From: Schoenoplectus triqueter
Lineage: Eukaryota > Streptophyta > Magnoliopsida > Poales > Cyperaceae
Assembly: GCA_964058805.1 (NCBI GenBank)
Contig: CAXKVV010002144.1
Coordinates: 372,001 to 436,000 of the forward strand
Direction: 5' to 3'
DNA length: 64,000 nt
Shown here: positions 11,201 through 23,290 of the stretch, piece after piece
Layout: each line of letters begins with the position of its first letter
How positions within the stretch are numbered: the stretch's first letter is position 1
Translations under genes and position numbers: made by a program
Notes under the pieces: generated by a model
The model's input: the letters and a program-made list of their open reading frames with translations, nothing else
Database searches by the model: none
Told to the model about the DNA's origin: nothing

Positions 11201-11718
11201 TCCTGGATTCTCTGCCCGATGACTTCTCCTTTGACTGGTATAGGCTGATGCGGGATACCATCGCGCCAGCTCTACTCGTTGCACCTCATCTCGAGAGTAC
11301 CTTCATTTCTAGGAGGTGTGAGGAGTTACTCGGGGCTTACCAGGATGCGAGCTCTCTTGTATACCAGCATGAGTTGGAGATCCATGAGCTGCGCAGACAT
11401 TTGGAGGCTGCTCGACTCCGCTATCTTCAGCGGCTCTCTTCTTGTGCCACTCTCCGCTCCATGGGAGTTAGTGGTGGGCCCGCTCGACTGCTCGTGCAGG
11501 AGCTATAGGATCATAGATTATCTGTGGAGGGCTTATCTCGACATCTGGCGGGACGTCTCCCGGAGTTGCAGATTCATTCGAGCGCCCGGGATAGTGCTTT
11601 CTCTCAGTTCCTGGACTTCGAGGCAGCCTCAGAGGAGGATAGGCACTCCCTCCATACTTATTTGGAGACCATTAGCACTGTGTTATTAGAGCTGGAGTCC
11701 CGCTTTTTGGGCCCGTAG
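8293..11718 (+). pseudogene. Plant mobile domain (PMD) protein gene of element Z, broken
   Basis: An antisense extra gene of the retrotransposon, oriented against pol. Exon 1 (to 9919) encodes the PMD fold: the stretch ending with LTPTLLKVQQLTGLPIFG matches the 'TFHLPxGExTxTLxDVxxLTGLPxxG' signature of PMD (MAIN/MAIL-like) proteins. Introns are modelled at 9920-9997, 10172-10248, 10357-10429, 10871-10940 and 11031-11107. All are GT..AG, 70-78 bp and phase 1, and every internal exon is a multiple of 3. Exon 4 is acidic and low-complexity; exon 6 is a helical, coiled-coil-like tail. Two nonsense codons break it: TGA at 9784-9786 (CGA in Y) and TAG at 11506-11508 (GAG in Y). The reading frame is open upstream to 8014 without an ATG, so I take the ATG at 8293 as the start. 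PMD genes occur both as host genes and in retrotransposons; the function in the element is unknown. Confidence 0.75.
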
Positions 11719-13072
11719 ACTGTACTCTTCATTTCTTCTTTTCTTCTTCTCTTTTGCTATACTTGTTACAGGATGCCTTGACACTTGTCATTTTTGATCT
11801 CTTTGTTGTGGATGATGCTTGCCTTTATTGTTATCCTTTCGTCACTTTCTCTGCAGCGCGAGGAAGTATTTTATTGATTTCATGTTGTGCACCCCCAATC
11901 TTATTTGTAAAAGCGCCCGATTACAACTGCTTCATTCTTTCGCAGCGTCTAAACATAATAAAAGGAAAATCTTACAACATCCTATTACATTTATTCTACG
12001 CATGCCTCTCTTTATTTATTGCAATACAAAACTTAGTAACTGTGGTATTTTACGGATACCGAACCTGTCTGTATTGACCTCTAGGCCGGGTACAGAATAA
12101 ACCCGTTTATCCCTTTATTACTGATGGATAAACTTACCAGTATCAATTAGATTATGGATGCAATTGATAACACCATTTTGTGGATGCTCCTTGTATATTT
12201 TGATTGATATTTATTTGTGGAAGCTCACCCACTCTCCCCTCATTTGTGCACCGTTGCGTGCTAAAGTGGAAACTCACATTCACTCATCTCCACTCAATTT
12301 ATTTTGTGGGGGTCCTACCCTCAAACATCCATCACGCATCCCTGCGAGACAGGCTTTCATCGGGTAGGTTCGCTCTCCATAACCTAAATCACTTCTTTAA
12401 GTGAATTACTTTATTTGACACTGAATGTCGGGCAAAAGCATAAACCCTTAGTCTGACCCCTCCATGACCTATTTTGGGATTAGAAACAGATCACCTCCTT
12501 GGGCGTGTGGTACTTTTGCGGGTGAATGTACCCAACCTGGTTTTTTATATTTTGGCTACCCTCAAACATCCATCACGCATCCCTGCGAGACAGGCTTTCA
12601 TCGGGTAGGTCCACTCTCCATGACCTGAGTCACTTCTTTAAGCGAGCCGCTTTGTTTAACATAAAATGTCGGGTACAAGCATAAACCCTTGGTCTGACCC
12701 CTCCATGATGCGCCGTGGGATTATGACACGTTATTTCTTTGGGCGTGTGGTGCTTTTACGGATGAATGCACCCAACCTGGCTTTGTATAACACTCGTGGT
12801 GTCGGGGACAAAGGTGGCAACCCCTTATTGAAAAGATTTTATTATTATTATTATTATTATTTATTTTTTAATTGATGAGTAAGGAAAATAGGTTTTTATT
12901 GTTTTATTTAGATATCCTTTTATTTTATTAGAAGAGAGCAGATTTTTTTGTTATTAGTGATACATGTTACTAATAGTACGAGAGTTATTTATTTATATGC
13001 CCTCGGAAGCGACTATTTACTAGCCACCAATTTGCTCGACCTATCCCTTGGCTTGCGCCGCGGGCGACCAAT
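11719..13072. other. Z spacer between PMD gene and pol
   Basis: The 3' untranslated side of the PMD gene, with a possible poly(A) signal AATAAA at 11957-11962 that is conserved in Y. A hairpin GTTTATCC (12105-12112) / GGATAAAC (12126-12133) is present unchanged in Y and X. Next comes a 241-bp direct duplication (12318-12800), then a (TTA)n microsatellite at about 12838-12862. Short frames here look like chance. Confidence 0.6.
12318..12800. repeat. 241-bp direct duplication downstream of Z pol
   Basis: Two units, starting at 12318 and 12559, both open CCCTCAAACATCCATCACGC. They share blocks around 'ctgcgagacaggctttcatcgggtaggt', 'cacttctttaag', 'tgacccctccatga' and 'gggcgtgtgg'. The first part can form a hairpin closed by CTACCC/GGGTAG. 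The units are diverged from each other but each is almost the same in Y (38810-39293) and X (53320-53800), so the duplication predates the three insertions. Confidence 0.8.
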
Positions 13073-13474
13073 ATGAGCAACTTTCGTCATTGGGCGACAG
13101 ATAGTTTGAGGGACAAACTGCAAACCCTGCCCATTTTTGTGTTTATTCTGTATCAAATGGACAAACCCAGTGGTATTTGTATTATGAGCCCAAACACCAA
13201 AGCTCTCGCCTTATACTCTCGCGTGGTTTTGGCATTGAATTCTCTTATTCTATTTTTTATTTTTATTGTAGGGCTAAATGTGTTTGTGTGGTTTTGGATT
13301 TTTGGATGCATTCTATTTACAAATGCAAAAGTAGGGTTTTTGGGATTTTATGCAAAAGTGGAGGTTAGACATGGGTTTGTGTTTCGTGCACGTGTGTGTA
13401 AACGAACACTTATTTCCTCCTTATTTATTTACAATAAATACTACTCGATCGGCCCCGCTCTGGGCTATGTGTAG
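13073..13474 (+). CDS. Hypothetical 133-residue antisense frame at the end of Z pol
   Basis: The frame starts ATGAGCAAC and ends in the complement of the last pol codons, overlapping pol by about 10 bases. The product would be hydrophobic in its middle (a run of L, I, F, V between residues ~50 and 85, compatible with membrane segments). It is open in Y (38543-38142, 133 residues) and X (54068-54490, 140 residues). All three copies are near-identical at DNA level, so shared openness is weak evidence for coding. No family recognised. It may be a chance frame or a short exon of an antisense transcript. Confidence 0.2.
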   Translation: MSNFRHWATDSLRDKLQTLPIFVFILYQMDKPSGICIMSPNTKALALYSRVVLALNSLILFFIFIVGLNVFVWFWIFGCILFTNAKVGFLGFYAKVEVRHGFVFRARVCKRTLISSLFIYNKYYSIGPALGYV

Positions 13475-16400
13475 TACTTCTTCAGATATCGCCCATTAAT
13501 CGGTGGCATGGGCCTTTCACCTTCATAGTCTATGAGTTGGTATGCGCAGCCTCCGTATACCTTCTCAATTACATATGGCCCTTCCCAATTCGGAGAAAAT
13601 TTTGGGCCGATGTGCCGGCCAATGATCGGCCTCTTAAGGACAAGAACAAGCTCCCCTTGTTGAAATGCCCTGACTCGCGCCATTTTGTCATATGCCCTTG
13701 CCATTTTTGCTTGATATATCTCAAGATTCTGCTGGGCTATCAGTCTCTTCTCGTCCATGGCATCCAATTCGTCCAATCTGAGTTGTTGACATTCATCCAT
13801 GGTCATATCATTTTGCATAGCCACCCGTAATGACGGTAATTCCACCTCAAGAGGGAGAACGACTTCGACCCCAAAGGCCAGAGAATATGGGGTAGCTTGC
13901 GTAGGCGTTCGGTACGTGGTTCGATAAGCCCATAATGCCTCCTGTAGACGATTATCCCAGTCTCGTTGGTTGTCGTCCACGGTCTTCTTCATGATATTGA
14001 TTAGGGTTTTGTTGAAGGCTTCGGCCAGGCCGTTGGCTCTTGGGTTGTAAATGGACGAGAATCTCCAATCAATATTGAATTGCTCCGCCAGGGCATAGAC
14101 TTTAGAGCTCTTGAAGGCCGTCCCGTTATCGAATATTATCCGTTGTGGGGTACCGAATCGGTAGAGGATGTGCGTCTTAAAGAATTTAACCACATCGGAC
14201 GCTTTAACTTCTTTGAGTGGAACGGCTTCGGCCCATTTAGTAAAGTAATCCGTTGCCGCCAAGATGAACTGGTGACCTCTCGACGTAGGAGGGTCTATGG
14301 GCCCTACTATGTCTGTGCCCCACATATTAAATGGCCAGGATGCTACCGTGGGGTACAACGGGTTTGGCGCTTGATGTATAAAAGGGCCGTGTATCTGGCA
14401 CATGCGGCACTTCCTTGCGTGCTCTTCACAATCAGCCACCATTGTGGGCCAATAATACCCCATTCGCTTGATTTTTAACTTCATTTTTGGCCCAGACTGA
14501 TGTGCTCCGCATAGCCCGGAGTGAATTTCTTTCATAACCTGCTCGGCTTCAGGCCCTGATACACATCTCAGCCATAGCTGATCATAAGACCTACGGTATA
14601 GCGTATTGCCCACATACGCATATCGTAGTACCCGCTTCCTTAGTTGATCAGCGATTCTTTTGTCTTTGGGGAGGGTGCCCTGCCGGAAATATTCGATGAA
14701 CGGCTGTCTCCAATCATCATCTTCTTCAGTTATCATTGTTTCTTGGCATTCTACCTTTTCTAGCCCAGTATTTTCATTATTCGCATCATCTGTCGTTTGA
14801 CACAATGATAATGGCCTTCTATTGCGGACAATGATGTGGATTTCCGGCTCTGTTGGTTCACCCAGCTCCTTGGCGAGTTTGGCCAACGCATCTGCTTCAC
14901 CATTCACAGCCCTCGTGACCTTCTCAATGGACACGTACGGGATTTTTTTCATTAGTTCCATGGCCTTCTGGTGATATTATATTAGTTCCGGCTTTAGGAC
15001 CTTATATTCGCCAATTATTTGACTTATAATTAGCTGTGAGTCCCCAAAGATGCGCACAGCCTTGATCTCTAGCTCCAGCGATAGCTCTAGCCCGGCGATA
15101 AGCGCCTCATACTCTGCTTCATTATTTGTGCATGGTTCGGTTAAAGCCAGAGAATGTCGTATTATCCCGCCTTCCGGGGTTACAAAGACTAGTCCTGCGC
15201 CAGCTCGCACAGTTGGAACCCCCGGACCCGCGATCAGCTTGATCGACGAGGCACCATCAAAGTACAACTCCCATATAGGGTTTCCTTCTTCAACATGTAG
15301 AGTTTCCTCATCGGGAAAGTCACATTTTAAAGGAGAGTCGTCTTGAATCGGATGCGCAGCCAAGAAATCTGCCAGCGCCTGTCCCTTGATCGCCTTTTGC
15401 GGTGTATATGTGATGTCAAATTCGGTGAGAATGATCGCCCACTTGGCCAATCTACCCGTCAACATTGGCCGAGTCATCAGGTATTTGAGAGGGTCCACCT
15501 TGGATATTAAAATGATTTTATGGGCTAGCATGTAGTGCCTCAATTTCTTTACCGCGAAGATTAGGGCTAAACAATGCTTTTCAATTGGTGAATACCCGTG
15601 TTCTGCTCCCACCATCATGCGGCTTAGATAATATAGCGCATTTTGATTACCATCCTGGTTTTCTTGGGCTAATAGAGCTCCCAAAGATCCATCTAGGGCG
15701 GTTGTATACAAAATGAGTTCCTTCCCAAGTATGGGTGCCGCCAATACTGGAGGGTTGAGTAGATAGGCTTTGATCTCTTCAAAGGCTCGCTGGCACTCGC
15801 CATCCCATTTAAACGGGATATTCTTTTTAGTCAGCCGGGTGAAGGGTTGGATTTTACCCGATAGATTGGCTATGAACCGCCTGATATACGCCAATTGCCC
15901 TTGCAAGGATCGCAATTGTTTTAAATTCTTTGGCGGGGATAGTTCAGTGATTGCTTTGATCTTGCCCGGGTCTATTTCAATTCCCCTATGGCGTACCACA
16001 AACCCCAAAAATTTACCAGATGATACCATAAATGCGTATTTCAACGGGTTTAATTTGAGCGCATGTTCTCTCAGGCGGTTGAAAACAACCTCAAGATATT
16101 GGAGGTGTTCTTCATATGACATGGCTTTGATGACCAGATCATCCACATAGCATTCTACTATCTTGTGGATTAGATCGTCGAATATTTTCGTCATTGCCTG
16201 TTGGTAGGTGGCACCCGTATTTTTCAGCCCAAACGGCATGACTTTGTAACAATAGATGCCAATCGGCGTGCGGAAGGCTGTGTGCCTTTCATCTTCTGGC
16301 GCCATTTTAATTTGATTATAGCCCGCATAACCGTCCATGAAGGAGAAGACTTCATAGGAGGATGTATGGTCAATTATGATTTCGGTTACTGGGAGCGGGA

Positions 16401-19400
16401 AATCATCTTTAGGGCACGCCTTGTTTAAGTCCCGAAAGTCCACACAAATGCGGATCTGCCCATTTTTCTTTTTAACCGGGACAATGCTAGCCACCCATTC
16501 TGGTGTCTCTTCTTCCCGTATGAAGCCTGCGTCGATGAGTTTCTTCGTTTCCTCCACGACCTTTTCTTCCAGTTCTATCCTCATCCGCCTCGGCGCTTGT
16601 TTAATCAGCTTGAAGGTTGGATCAATTTTTAAGTAATGAACCGCTACGTTGGGATCTAATCTGGGCATTTCTTTATAACTCCAGGCGAAGCAGTCCATGT
16701 AGTTTTTAAGGAATGTCTTCAACCTATCAGCCACCCCTTTTGGTAACGACGCGCTTATGAAAGTTGATCGTGGGTCTTCTTCCGTCCCCAGATTGATTTC
16801 AGCTAACTCATCGACCGTATTAGGCTCCTTTTCTAGCTGTTTCAAAGCATTTTTCAGGACTGGGGTATTGTCTTCTTCTGTTTCATTATCTAGCATCTCA
16901 ACAGAAGTCGCGCAACAGCTTTCTTCCATACGGTACTCGTTGAGGGATCCCTCAAAACATGCTGCGTCATCGCAGTTATACCCTAACCCCCGGGTATATT
17001 TTATTTTACCATCCTGGCCCAGCACCTTATTCTGGCCGCCATTCCAGAGTTCATCGAAGTACTTGGCCTCAGCCTTGGATATGTCTCTCAGACATTTTGC
17101 CCTTTTTGCTAGTTTGTATAGCTCCTTTCCAAAGGGATGAGCTGCAGCGTCACCGCTCGTTGCATTCTCCGATTCTTGTTCTATCACCCACTTCTTCCAA
17201 GCGTTGTGATCAGGGTTCTTCAGAGACTGGGTTGAATCGCTCTGATAGAAAATTATAGCCTTGTGAATGATAGTTTTCCCTTTGATACGCTCTACCTTTG
17301 CCGGCACAACAAAGGTCTTTAGGGTTTGGATGTGGTTCACTTCCCTTGGCATGAGGTCTTTAAAATGCCTTTCGGGAACCACAGTAATCTCTAGCGCTGC
17401 CATCTCCTCTTCTATTTCAATGTTCATGACTGAGTTGGAGCGGTAGATTTCTTTGATCGGCTTTCGTCTCGCAACTTTGGGTTTGCTAGGTACGGGAGTG
17501 TGAGAGATTGTATAAGCAACCCCTTTGCCTTTGTTATTCGAGTTGTGCGGGGCTGGGTCTTGTTGAAAGCTTTTCGGGAGTTGGATTGTCCCATTTCTGT
17601 GCCCTTCTTCTATAAGGTCCTTGAATACCCAGCATTCTTCAATTGTGTGACCCAATATGCGATGATAAGGGCAGAATTCACCTTCACCGGCTCTTTCTAT
17701 GTCCGCGGGTCGTTTGCAAACGGGAAGTGTCAATCCGCTTTTTAGGGCTTGCTCAAATATCCGAGCTGTCTTATTTTTCAGGAAAGAGTATGGTTTACTC
17801 CTTTTGGCTTTGAGGGTTTGCATGACGGCCGATTGTTTAGCTTTCGTTTCTTCCCCCTTTGATTCATCTACTATGACAATTACCCGTTTGCCGCCATCGG
17901 GTGCTTGCCTTTTGGGGGTCCCGGAACGGGGTTCGCTCGTCATTTCTTTGAGTAGCTCGGAGTTATAAATCGCGGTTTGCAGGTTTTCAATCATTATCAT
18001 GATCTCATTGTGTTGTGTCTTGATATCCTGCATTACTTCCCATTGTTCAGACACCTCCCTTCTGTTATTTTCAACCTGGTGCCTTATTTCATCGATCGCA
18101 TTCCAGACGCGACCTTCAAAGTTTTCCCGCCATGAGCGTTCTTCATTTATAGGCCTTGGCCTAACCGGGTTATCCCTTCCGCTACCGGATCCCGTGTTGA
18201 TCATAAATGACTCCTCACTTTCATTATCTATTTCGGGCCCTTTATATGGCTTCTTGAGGATGTGATAGATGATCTCTTCGTCAGATTCTTCTTCCCAGGG
18301 CTGACGATCATGACCAGATTCTTCTCCCGAGGTAATATCGCCCGATTCGTTGGAATCTTCGGAGTCTTCTCCTGAAGTTGCCCCTGTGATCTGAATTTGA
18401 GGGGTGTTGGCAGGTTTAAAATTGAAAATGACCTCCTCTTCAGAATCACTTGGATTGATTTCGCTCGGTTTTATTTGGGCCTTATACGTAGCCACCTGTT
18501 TGAAGCGGAAGGTTGCTTCCTCACCCGACTTTCTTCCGGGTCTTTGGGCTCGAGCACCTCGGGGTTTAATATTGAATTTGACCTCTTCTTCTTCTCCAGA
18601 TGAGGTATCAAATTTAGGGCCTTTATTGAAAGATTTTTGACCTGCTTTTGTTATTGGCCGGCTCGGCGCCACGGCGGATTTAGGCAGAAAATACTGGGCG
18701 TCATTGAATTTAATCTCATGCACCCCAAATGGTTTGACATCTCCGTCAATTCTCTTTTGCTTACCATTCTCGATATATTTCAGGCATTGGTACAGAGTAG
18801 AGGGTATGACCTGATTGCTGTGAAGCCACGGGCGACCCAGCAACGCTCGATAAGAGGTTTCAGCGTCAATGACATAGAACTTAGTAGGCGCTTTTAGGCT
18901 TCCACATTGCAGGTTCAGAGTTATAGCTCCCAGGGCCTTTTGGGAGTTTTGATTGAAGTCATGAATAATCACCTTTTCATCAGATAGATTCTTCACATCT
19001 AAGGTGATGGCATAATATTGATCGAGGACCCTGCGTCGACCAGGATACGGCCAATCTTTTGCCCACCGCAGTTTCCGGTAATGTACAACGGGCGGTTGTG
19101 GTCGACGGTGCCTATTAGGAGGTCATCGTCTGTGAAATTTATACAGGCGGCCCTCTTGGCGGTGAATAGGGCTTCCTGCATATTTTGCTCGATGAAATAT
19201 GACTTGTACTTCTCAGGATCTTGCAAGGCCTAGATTAGTACCTCCCTCAGGTCTTGTGACATCATCAACGCATCAAATATGCTTAATAGCGCTGGAATCT
19301 TACGCAGATGTGCCAATACATTATATTCTTCGCCCGTCGACCGGGTCTTTTCTGGGTTCTTGCTTAGATTCTCAGCCTCTTTGCCTTTATTCTGGGCCTT

Positions 19401-22039
19401 GTCCTTTCCCTTATCGGACTCTTTGGGAGCTTGTCTCTCGGATATATAAGTCCCGGACCGGAGCACGGCTTTGCATTCTTCATTTTTAGTCCCAGAGGTG
19501 CTTGCTTCCCCTTCGTAATTTGGGAAGAACATCTCTTCTAATGTTGGCATATCTTCATCGTGAGAAGAATATACCATATTGCACGAAGCACCCCAAATTT
19601 CTTTGCTTTCTTCTTTATTCACTTCTTCATCTACATCTTCTTTCTTTTGACCTAGGGTTAACTTCTCCCAGTCTTCTTTGGAGATGAAGTGTTGAAGGGT
19701 GATCGCCTCGGGACTGCCCTGCTCGTATTCTTCAATTTTATTCTTTTTGGACTTGTTGTTTCTATGCTTCTTTCTCTTCTTAAGAACCTGGTCTTGGCTC
19801 TGGTCCACCTTATAATATACCCTGGGTTTTAGTGGGACCACTGGCGTAATGTCGTCTTTCCATTTCATGCCAGATTCTTTCTTAAGGGCTTTAAGCATTT
19901 TAATCGATTTCTTCGATAAGTGCGTAGTCCATTGCTCTTCTTGATTTTCACTTAATTGGCCCGGGATTTTCTCTTCTTCGTGAGATATCATATTGGCCTG
20001 TTCATGGGCTGATGGGCTTTGCAAGAACCCTTTAGGTAAAGTAATTTCACCGTTTTTGTACGCCTTCTCGACCCAATCTTTGAAGACCCAGCAATCTTCA
20101 ATTGAGTGCCCTAGTACTCTGTGGTATGGGCAGAAGTTGGGTTCGTCCGATTTATCGGCATCTTCTGGGCGTTTACTGGCCGGTAGGGTTAGACCGTTCT
20201 TTAATGCCCCTCTGAAGATTTGGGCAACATTATCTCTCCTGAAGGAGTACGGTTTAGTCTTCTTTTGTCTAAGGGTTTCAAAACTCCATGAACTCCCTCC
20301 TGGATTGGGCCTAGGTCCTTTATTATAATTGTTGCCATTTGTGCCGCTGTTGCCGCTCTGAGTATCCGCGTTAGCGATCATCTTATCCTTTAACGAGGTG
20401 AATGCCACCTTGGTTTCAGCTCGGGCTCCTCGTTGCGGCCTATTGTTCATGAAGTTCGGCATGGTGTGCGGTGTCATCCTTTCCATATTAGATACCGATC
20501 TGAGCAAGTCTTTGAATGTGTTGACCTTTGTCACACCAAGAAGCATGCCCATCCACCCGTCAATGTTTTTCATGATTAGGTTGACGGCCTCATCTTCAGT
20601 TAATGTGCGGTCGCATTTGATGCTGAGGTTCCGCCATCTATTGATAAAATCTATCATTGACTCCCCTTTCTTGGGTTTAGTGCTCGCCAGATCGGCTATG
20701 TTTATTTTATCAGACACCATAACAAACCGTGCCCTGAACGAGTCTGCCATCTCGTCCCAGGTCCTGATGCTGTTGTTCTCTAATGAATAGTACCATTGGA
20801 AAGCGGTCCCCACCAAGCTTTGGGGGAATTGTCTCAACAATAGTGCATCATTGCCGCCCGTGTTGCCGCACGAGGCCACAAAGTGGGCCAGGTGTTGTTC
20901 GGGGTTTAGATCTTTATTGCCTTCCCCTGAGAAGGTCCTGAAGCGAGGGATCACATACCCTTTAGGATATTCTTCTAAATCGTATACAGCAGGGTATGGA
21001 TGTCCACAGTTTTTAACGGGAGGGATAGCGTATCCACCTCCAGCTATTTGCATTTGCTGGGCAATCATGGCTTGAATCTCTTTCCGGGATATTCCCGTTG
21101 GTTCAGCCTCCACCTCTATTGTTCTATGTGGATGAGGTTTAGAATTGACGGGTTGTTTTCCCTTATGATCGCTTTTGGTACTGTGTACCCTTTCTTGACG
21201 GGAGCTACCAGCCTTGAAATTGGCGTCTTGTGATTCTTGTAAGGATTTAACCGCCTTAATCAATTCTTCGTTTTGTTTCAGCATGGTAGCGATTAGCTCC
21301 CGTTGCCTAATCAGCTCTTCGTCCCGTGCCTCGATGTGGCCTTTTAATATTTCAATTTCATCGATAGGCACTTCGGGACGTGTTTCAACGTCATCTTCAT
21401 TATCGAAGAAGTCAGGGTTTTCATTGTGATCTTCTCCTTCCCTGCTGTTGCCCTCGGGGTTGACTCTCTTGGGAGGTCTCCCTTTTCTACCATTATTTTT
21501 GTTGGTATTGGTGACGTGAGCTTGATTAGGCGGGGACTGGTCGTCCTGGGCCATATTCACCTCAGTATCAGTATCTGGATCAGTATCGTAGCTTATATTG
21601 ATGGTGTTGACCGAGAAGTGCTCTTCATAGCGAGCGGTTCTTCTCTTCTTCTTCGTTTGGTCAGGGGCAGTTATTTTTAAGTTGTTGAGTGGTACTCTCG
21701 AGCCTAATCGGCTGAATACACTCTTCTGACCTAGGCGGCTGAATACACTCTCGGACGGAGTGTTCGAGTTGCCTGCCTTGCTGGGCCGGGTTTGAGACTG
21801 GGGTTTTGTTGGTTGGGAACCCTTTGGGGCCCACACCTGCTGGGTGCTAGGTGTTGTTTTTGAGGTAAACCTCCTTGGGTGCGGAGTTGTGATAATGGCT
21901 TGCGGCTGAGCCATATCTTGAGAGTGATCGGGGCGGGAGACGTATTGTCTCGACCTAGCGTTTCTCACGCTCTTCCTCTGTTTGAGGGCCCTGTGAGCCT
22001 TGTAGATGGCTTCTGCAGGGGATTGAGACTTGTTCCCTC
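13465..22039 (-). pseudogene. gag-pol: gag-pol of element Z, 5'-truncated and broken
   Basis: A polyprotein read from 22039 to 13465 in one frame apart from its lesions. Order: rest of gag (coiled coil, retrotransposon gag domain, CX2HX4HX4C knuckle), protease with ILVDAGSSINIMP, second knuckle, reverse transcriptase with YVDD at 16149-16138, RNase H, archaeal-type RNase H (YFDGA, NNEAEYEAL, FGDSQL, NGEADALA), integrase with HHCC and D,D35E. No chromodomain. It is cut by Y within gag, losing about 166 codons. Other lesions compared with X and Y: TAG at 19232-19230 (from CAG), a 19-base deletion at about 19014 just after the protease active site that shifts frame, and TAA at 14979-14977 (from CAA) in the second RNase H. 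In the integrase, the residue before the second catalytic Asp is Phe instead of Ser. Confidence 0.92.
22035..22039. other. Putative target-site duplication of element Y (ccctc)
   Basis: The last five bases of Z's gag before Y's 5' LTR (TGACAAG...). On the gag sense strand they read GAGGG followed by AACAAGTCTCAATCC, where the intact gag of Y has ...AGGATAAGTCTCAAACC. The partner copy should flank the far end of Y's 3' LTR, outside the window. Confidence 0.45.
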
Positions 22040-22965
22040 TGACAAGTGGGACCCACCTGGCAGTCCCTTGTAGATGAACCTGACAACATAAACATAGCCT
22101 ATCTGATGAGTCACCCATGTGACCATTTTCACTGACAGGTGGACCCCACACCTCAGTGACCTATTATAGGAGTCAGAGTTGAACCCTAAAAATCTGCCTT
22201 TAGAGCTAACCCTAGAAAGGAGCTGAAGCAGTATAATCCCTATGCTACATGAAATGATGTCAATGCCAAGCTAGCATTTTGATGCAACTAGTCATGAGAA
22301 ATTCCAAATGTGATTTTGCTTTCAAGGCTGACCTGGTGCCAAAGTTGCGAGCAACCACCTAACTATGCTTTGATTTGTGTCAATTACTGATAAGTAGTCA
22401 GTTCTTTGACCAAGTCACCCTCATGTTAAGGGATTGAAAGTCAATTTCACAAGACTGATCAGGTGCCAAAGCTGGGAGCAACCATCTGATCAAGTCTAGA
22501 TCTGTATCAACTGTTGACATGTAATCAACTGTTGATCAGATCAAGCCCTAATGAATATCAATATAAGTCTAATTGGTATTTAGTTAGGGTGGTTTCTGCA
22601 AGAGAGAGATAATTGGCAGAGACACTGAGCTACAATTGAAATCTGGGATTAATTCTTAAGAAGAAATAGGGTTTTATAGATAAAAGAATTTTTAACTCAG
22701 AGAAGGAGGGGTAAAAATGGAATTAAAAATTACAGGGATGATCATCATGAATTTAGGGATTTTTGGTGAAATTTTCATGATTTTTGGATAAGTGGAGCTA
22801 TCAGAATAAATTCAGGGAAGATAAACAGATTAAAAAATAGAAGATCAAGGGCTGAGATTCAATCAAGGGTTTATCTGGGTGCAACTTGGGGATAGAGACA
22901 CATCTGGGTGCAAACTGGGGATCCTAAACACGCATACACATAATCAAAGAAGAGAGAGGGTGTGA

Positions 22966-23290
22966 CACGTGTCAGCATCTCACTGTGCCACCTCATGCCA
23001 CGTGTCAGCACCCCATTGGTCCACCTCAGCCGTGTGGGCCCCACCACCATACTGACCTGACATGTGGGCCCCACCAACATGCCACGTGGCAAGACCTGAC
23101 AGGCCCACCTCATCCCTACACTTGCCACATGGCAACACCACAGCAACACACCTCATTCCCCATGCGCCACATGGCAGCCTGTTAGCAAAACACCTCAGCA
23201 GGCTACACTACAACTATTAACACATGGCTGTATGTCATTGGTCCAATTAGGCAACATGGGCCCCAGAGGTGACACATGGCCCTTATTAAC
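22966..23290. promoter_or_regulatory. G-box array in Y U3
   Basis: Three CACGTG cores at 22966-22971, 22999-23004 and 23083-23088 lie within palindromes TGACACGTGTCA, TGCCACGTGTCA and TGCCACGTGGCA. They are followed by several GCCACATGGCA relatives and by repeated 'gggccccacca' and 'ccattggtcca' words, so the block also looks like a decayed short tandem repeat. The same array is in the 3' LTR at 44787-45110. Likely regulatory by analogy with plant bZIP/bHLH sites; untested. Confidence 0.55.

Larger units (their letters stand above)
1082..22039 (-). mobile_element. Element Z: Tat/Ogre-type gypsy retrotransposon, 5' part beyond window
   Basis: This is the oldest and outermost element of the nest, read on the minus strand. 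It holds gag-pol from 22039 down to 13465, a 5.7 kb region with an antisense PMD gene, and a 3' LTR (7729 to 1082). It is cut at 22039, inside gag, by the insertion of Y. The first ~166 gag codons, PBS and 5' LTR must lie beyond Y and X, right of the window. Dual RNase H, absence of a chromodomain, long LTRs and an antisense extra gene place it in the Tat/Ogre clade; the clade assignment is by motif, not phylogeny. Confidence 0.9.

Noticed and set aside
8293..11718. PMD gene as a host MAIN/MAIL gene captured by chance
   Set aside because: The same gene lies at the same place and orientation in Z and Y, with a vestige in X. It belongs to the element.
15050..18897. Many antisense frames of 70-160 codons opposite gag-pol in all three elements
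   Set aside because: They lie fully inside a well-supported coding frame on the other strand and have no motifs of their own.
13465..22039. Integrated plant pararetrovirus
   Set aside because: There is an integrase with HHCC and D35E, LTRs, and a PBS in X and Y. There is no movement or coat protein. It is a gypsy retrotransposon.
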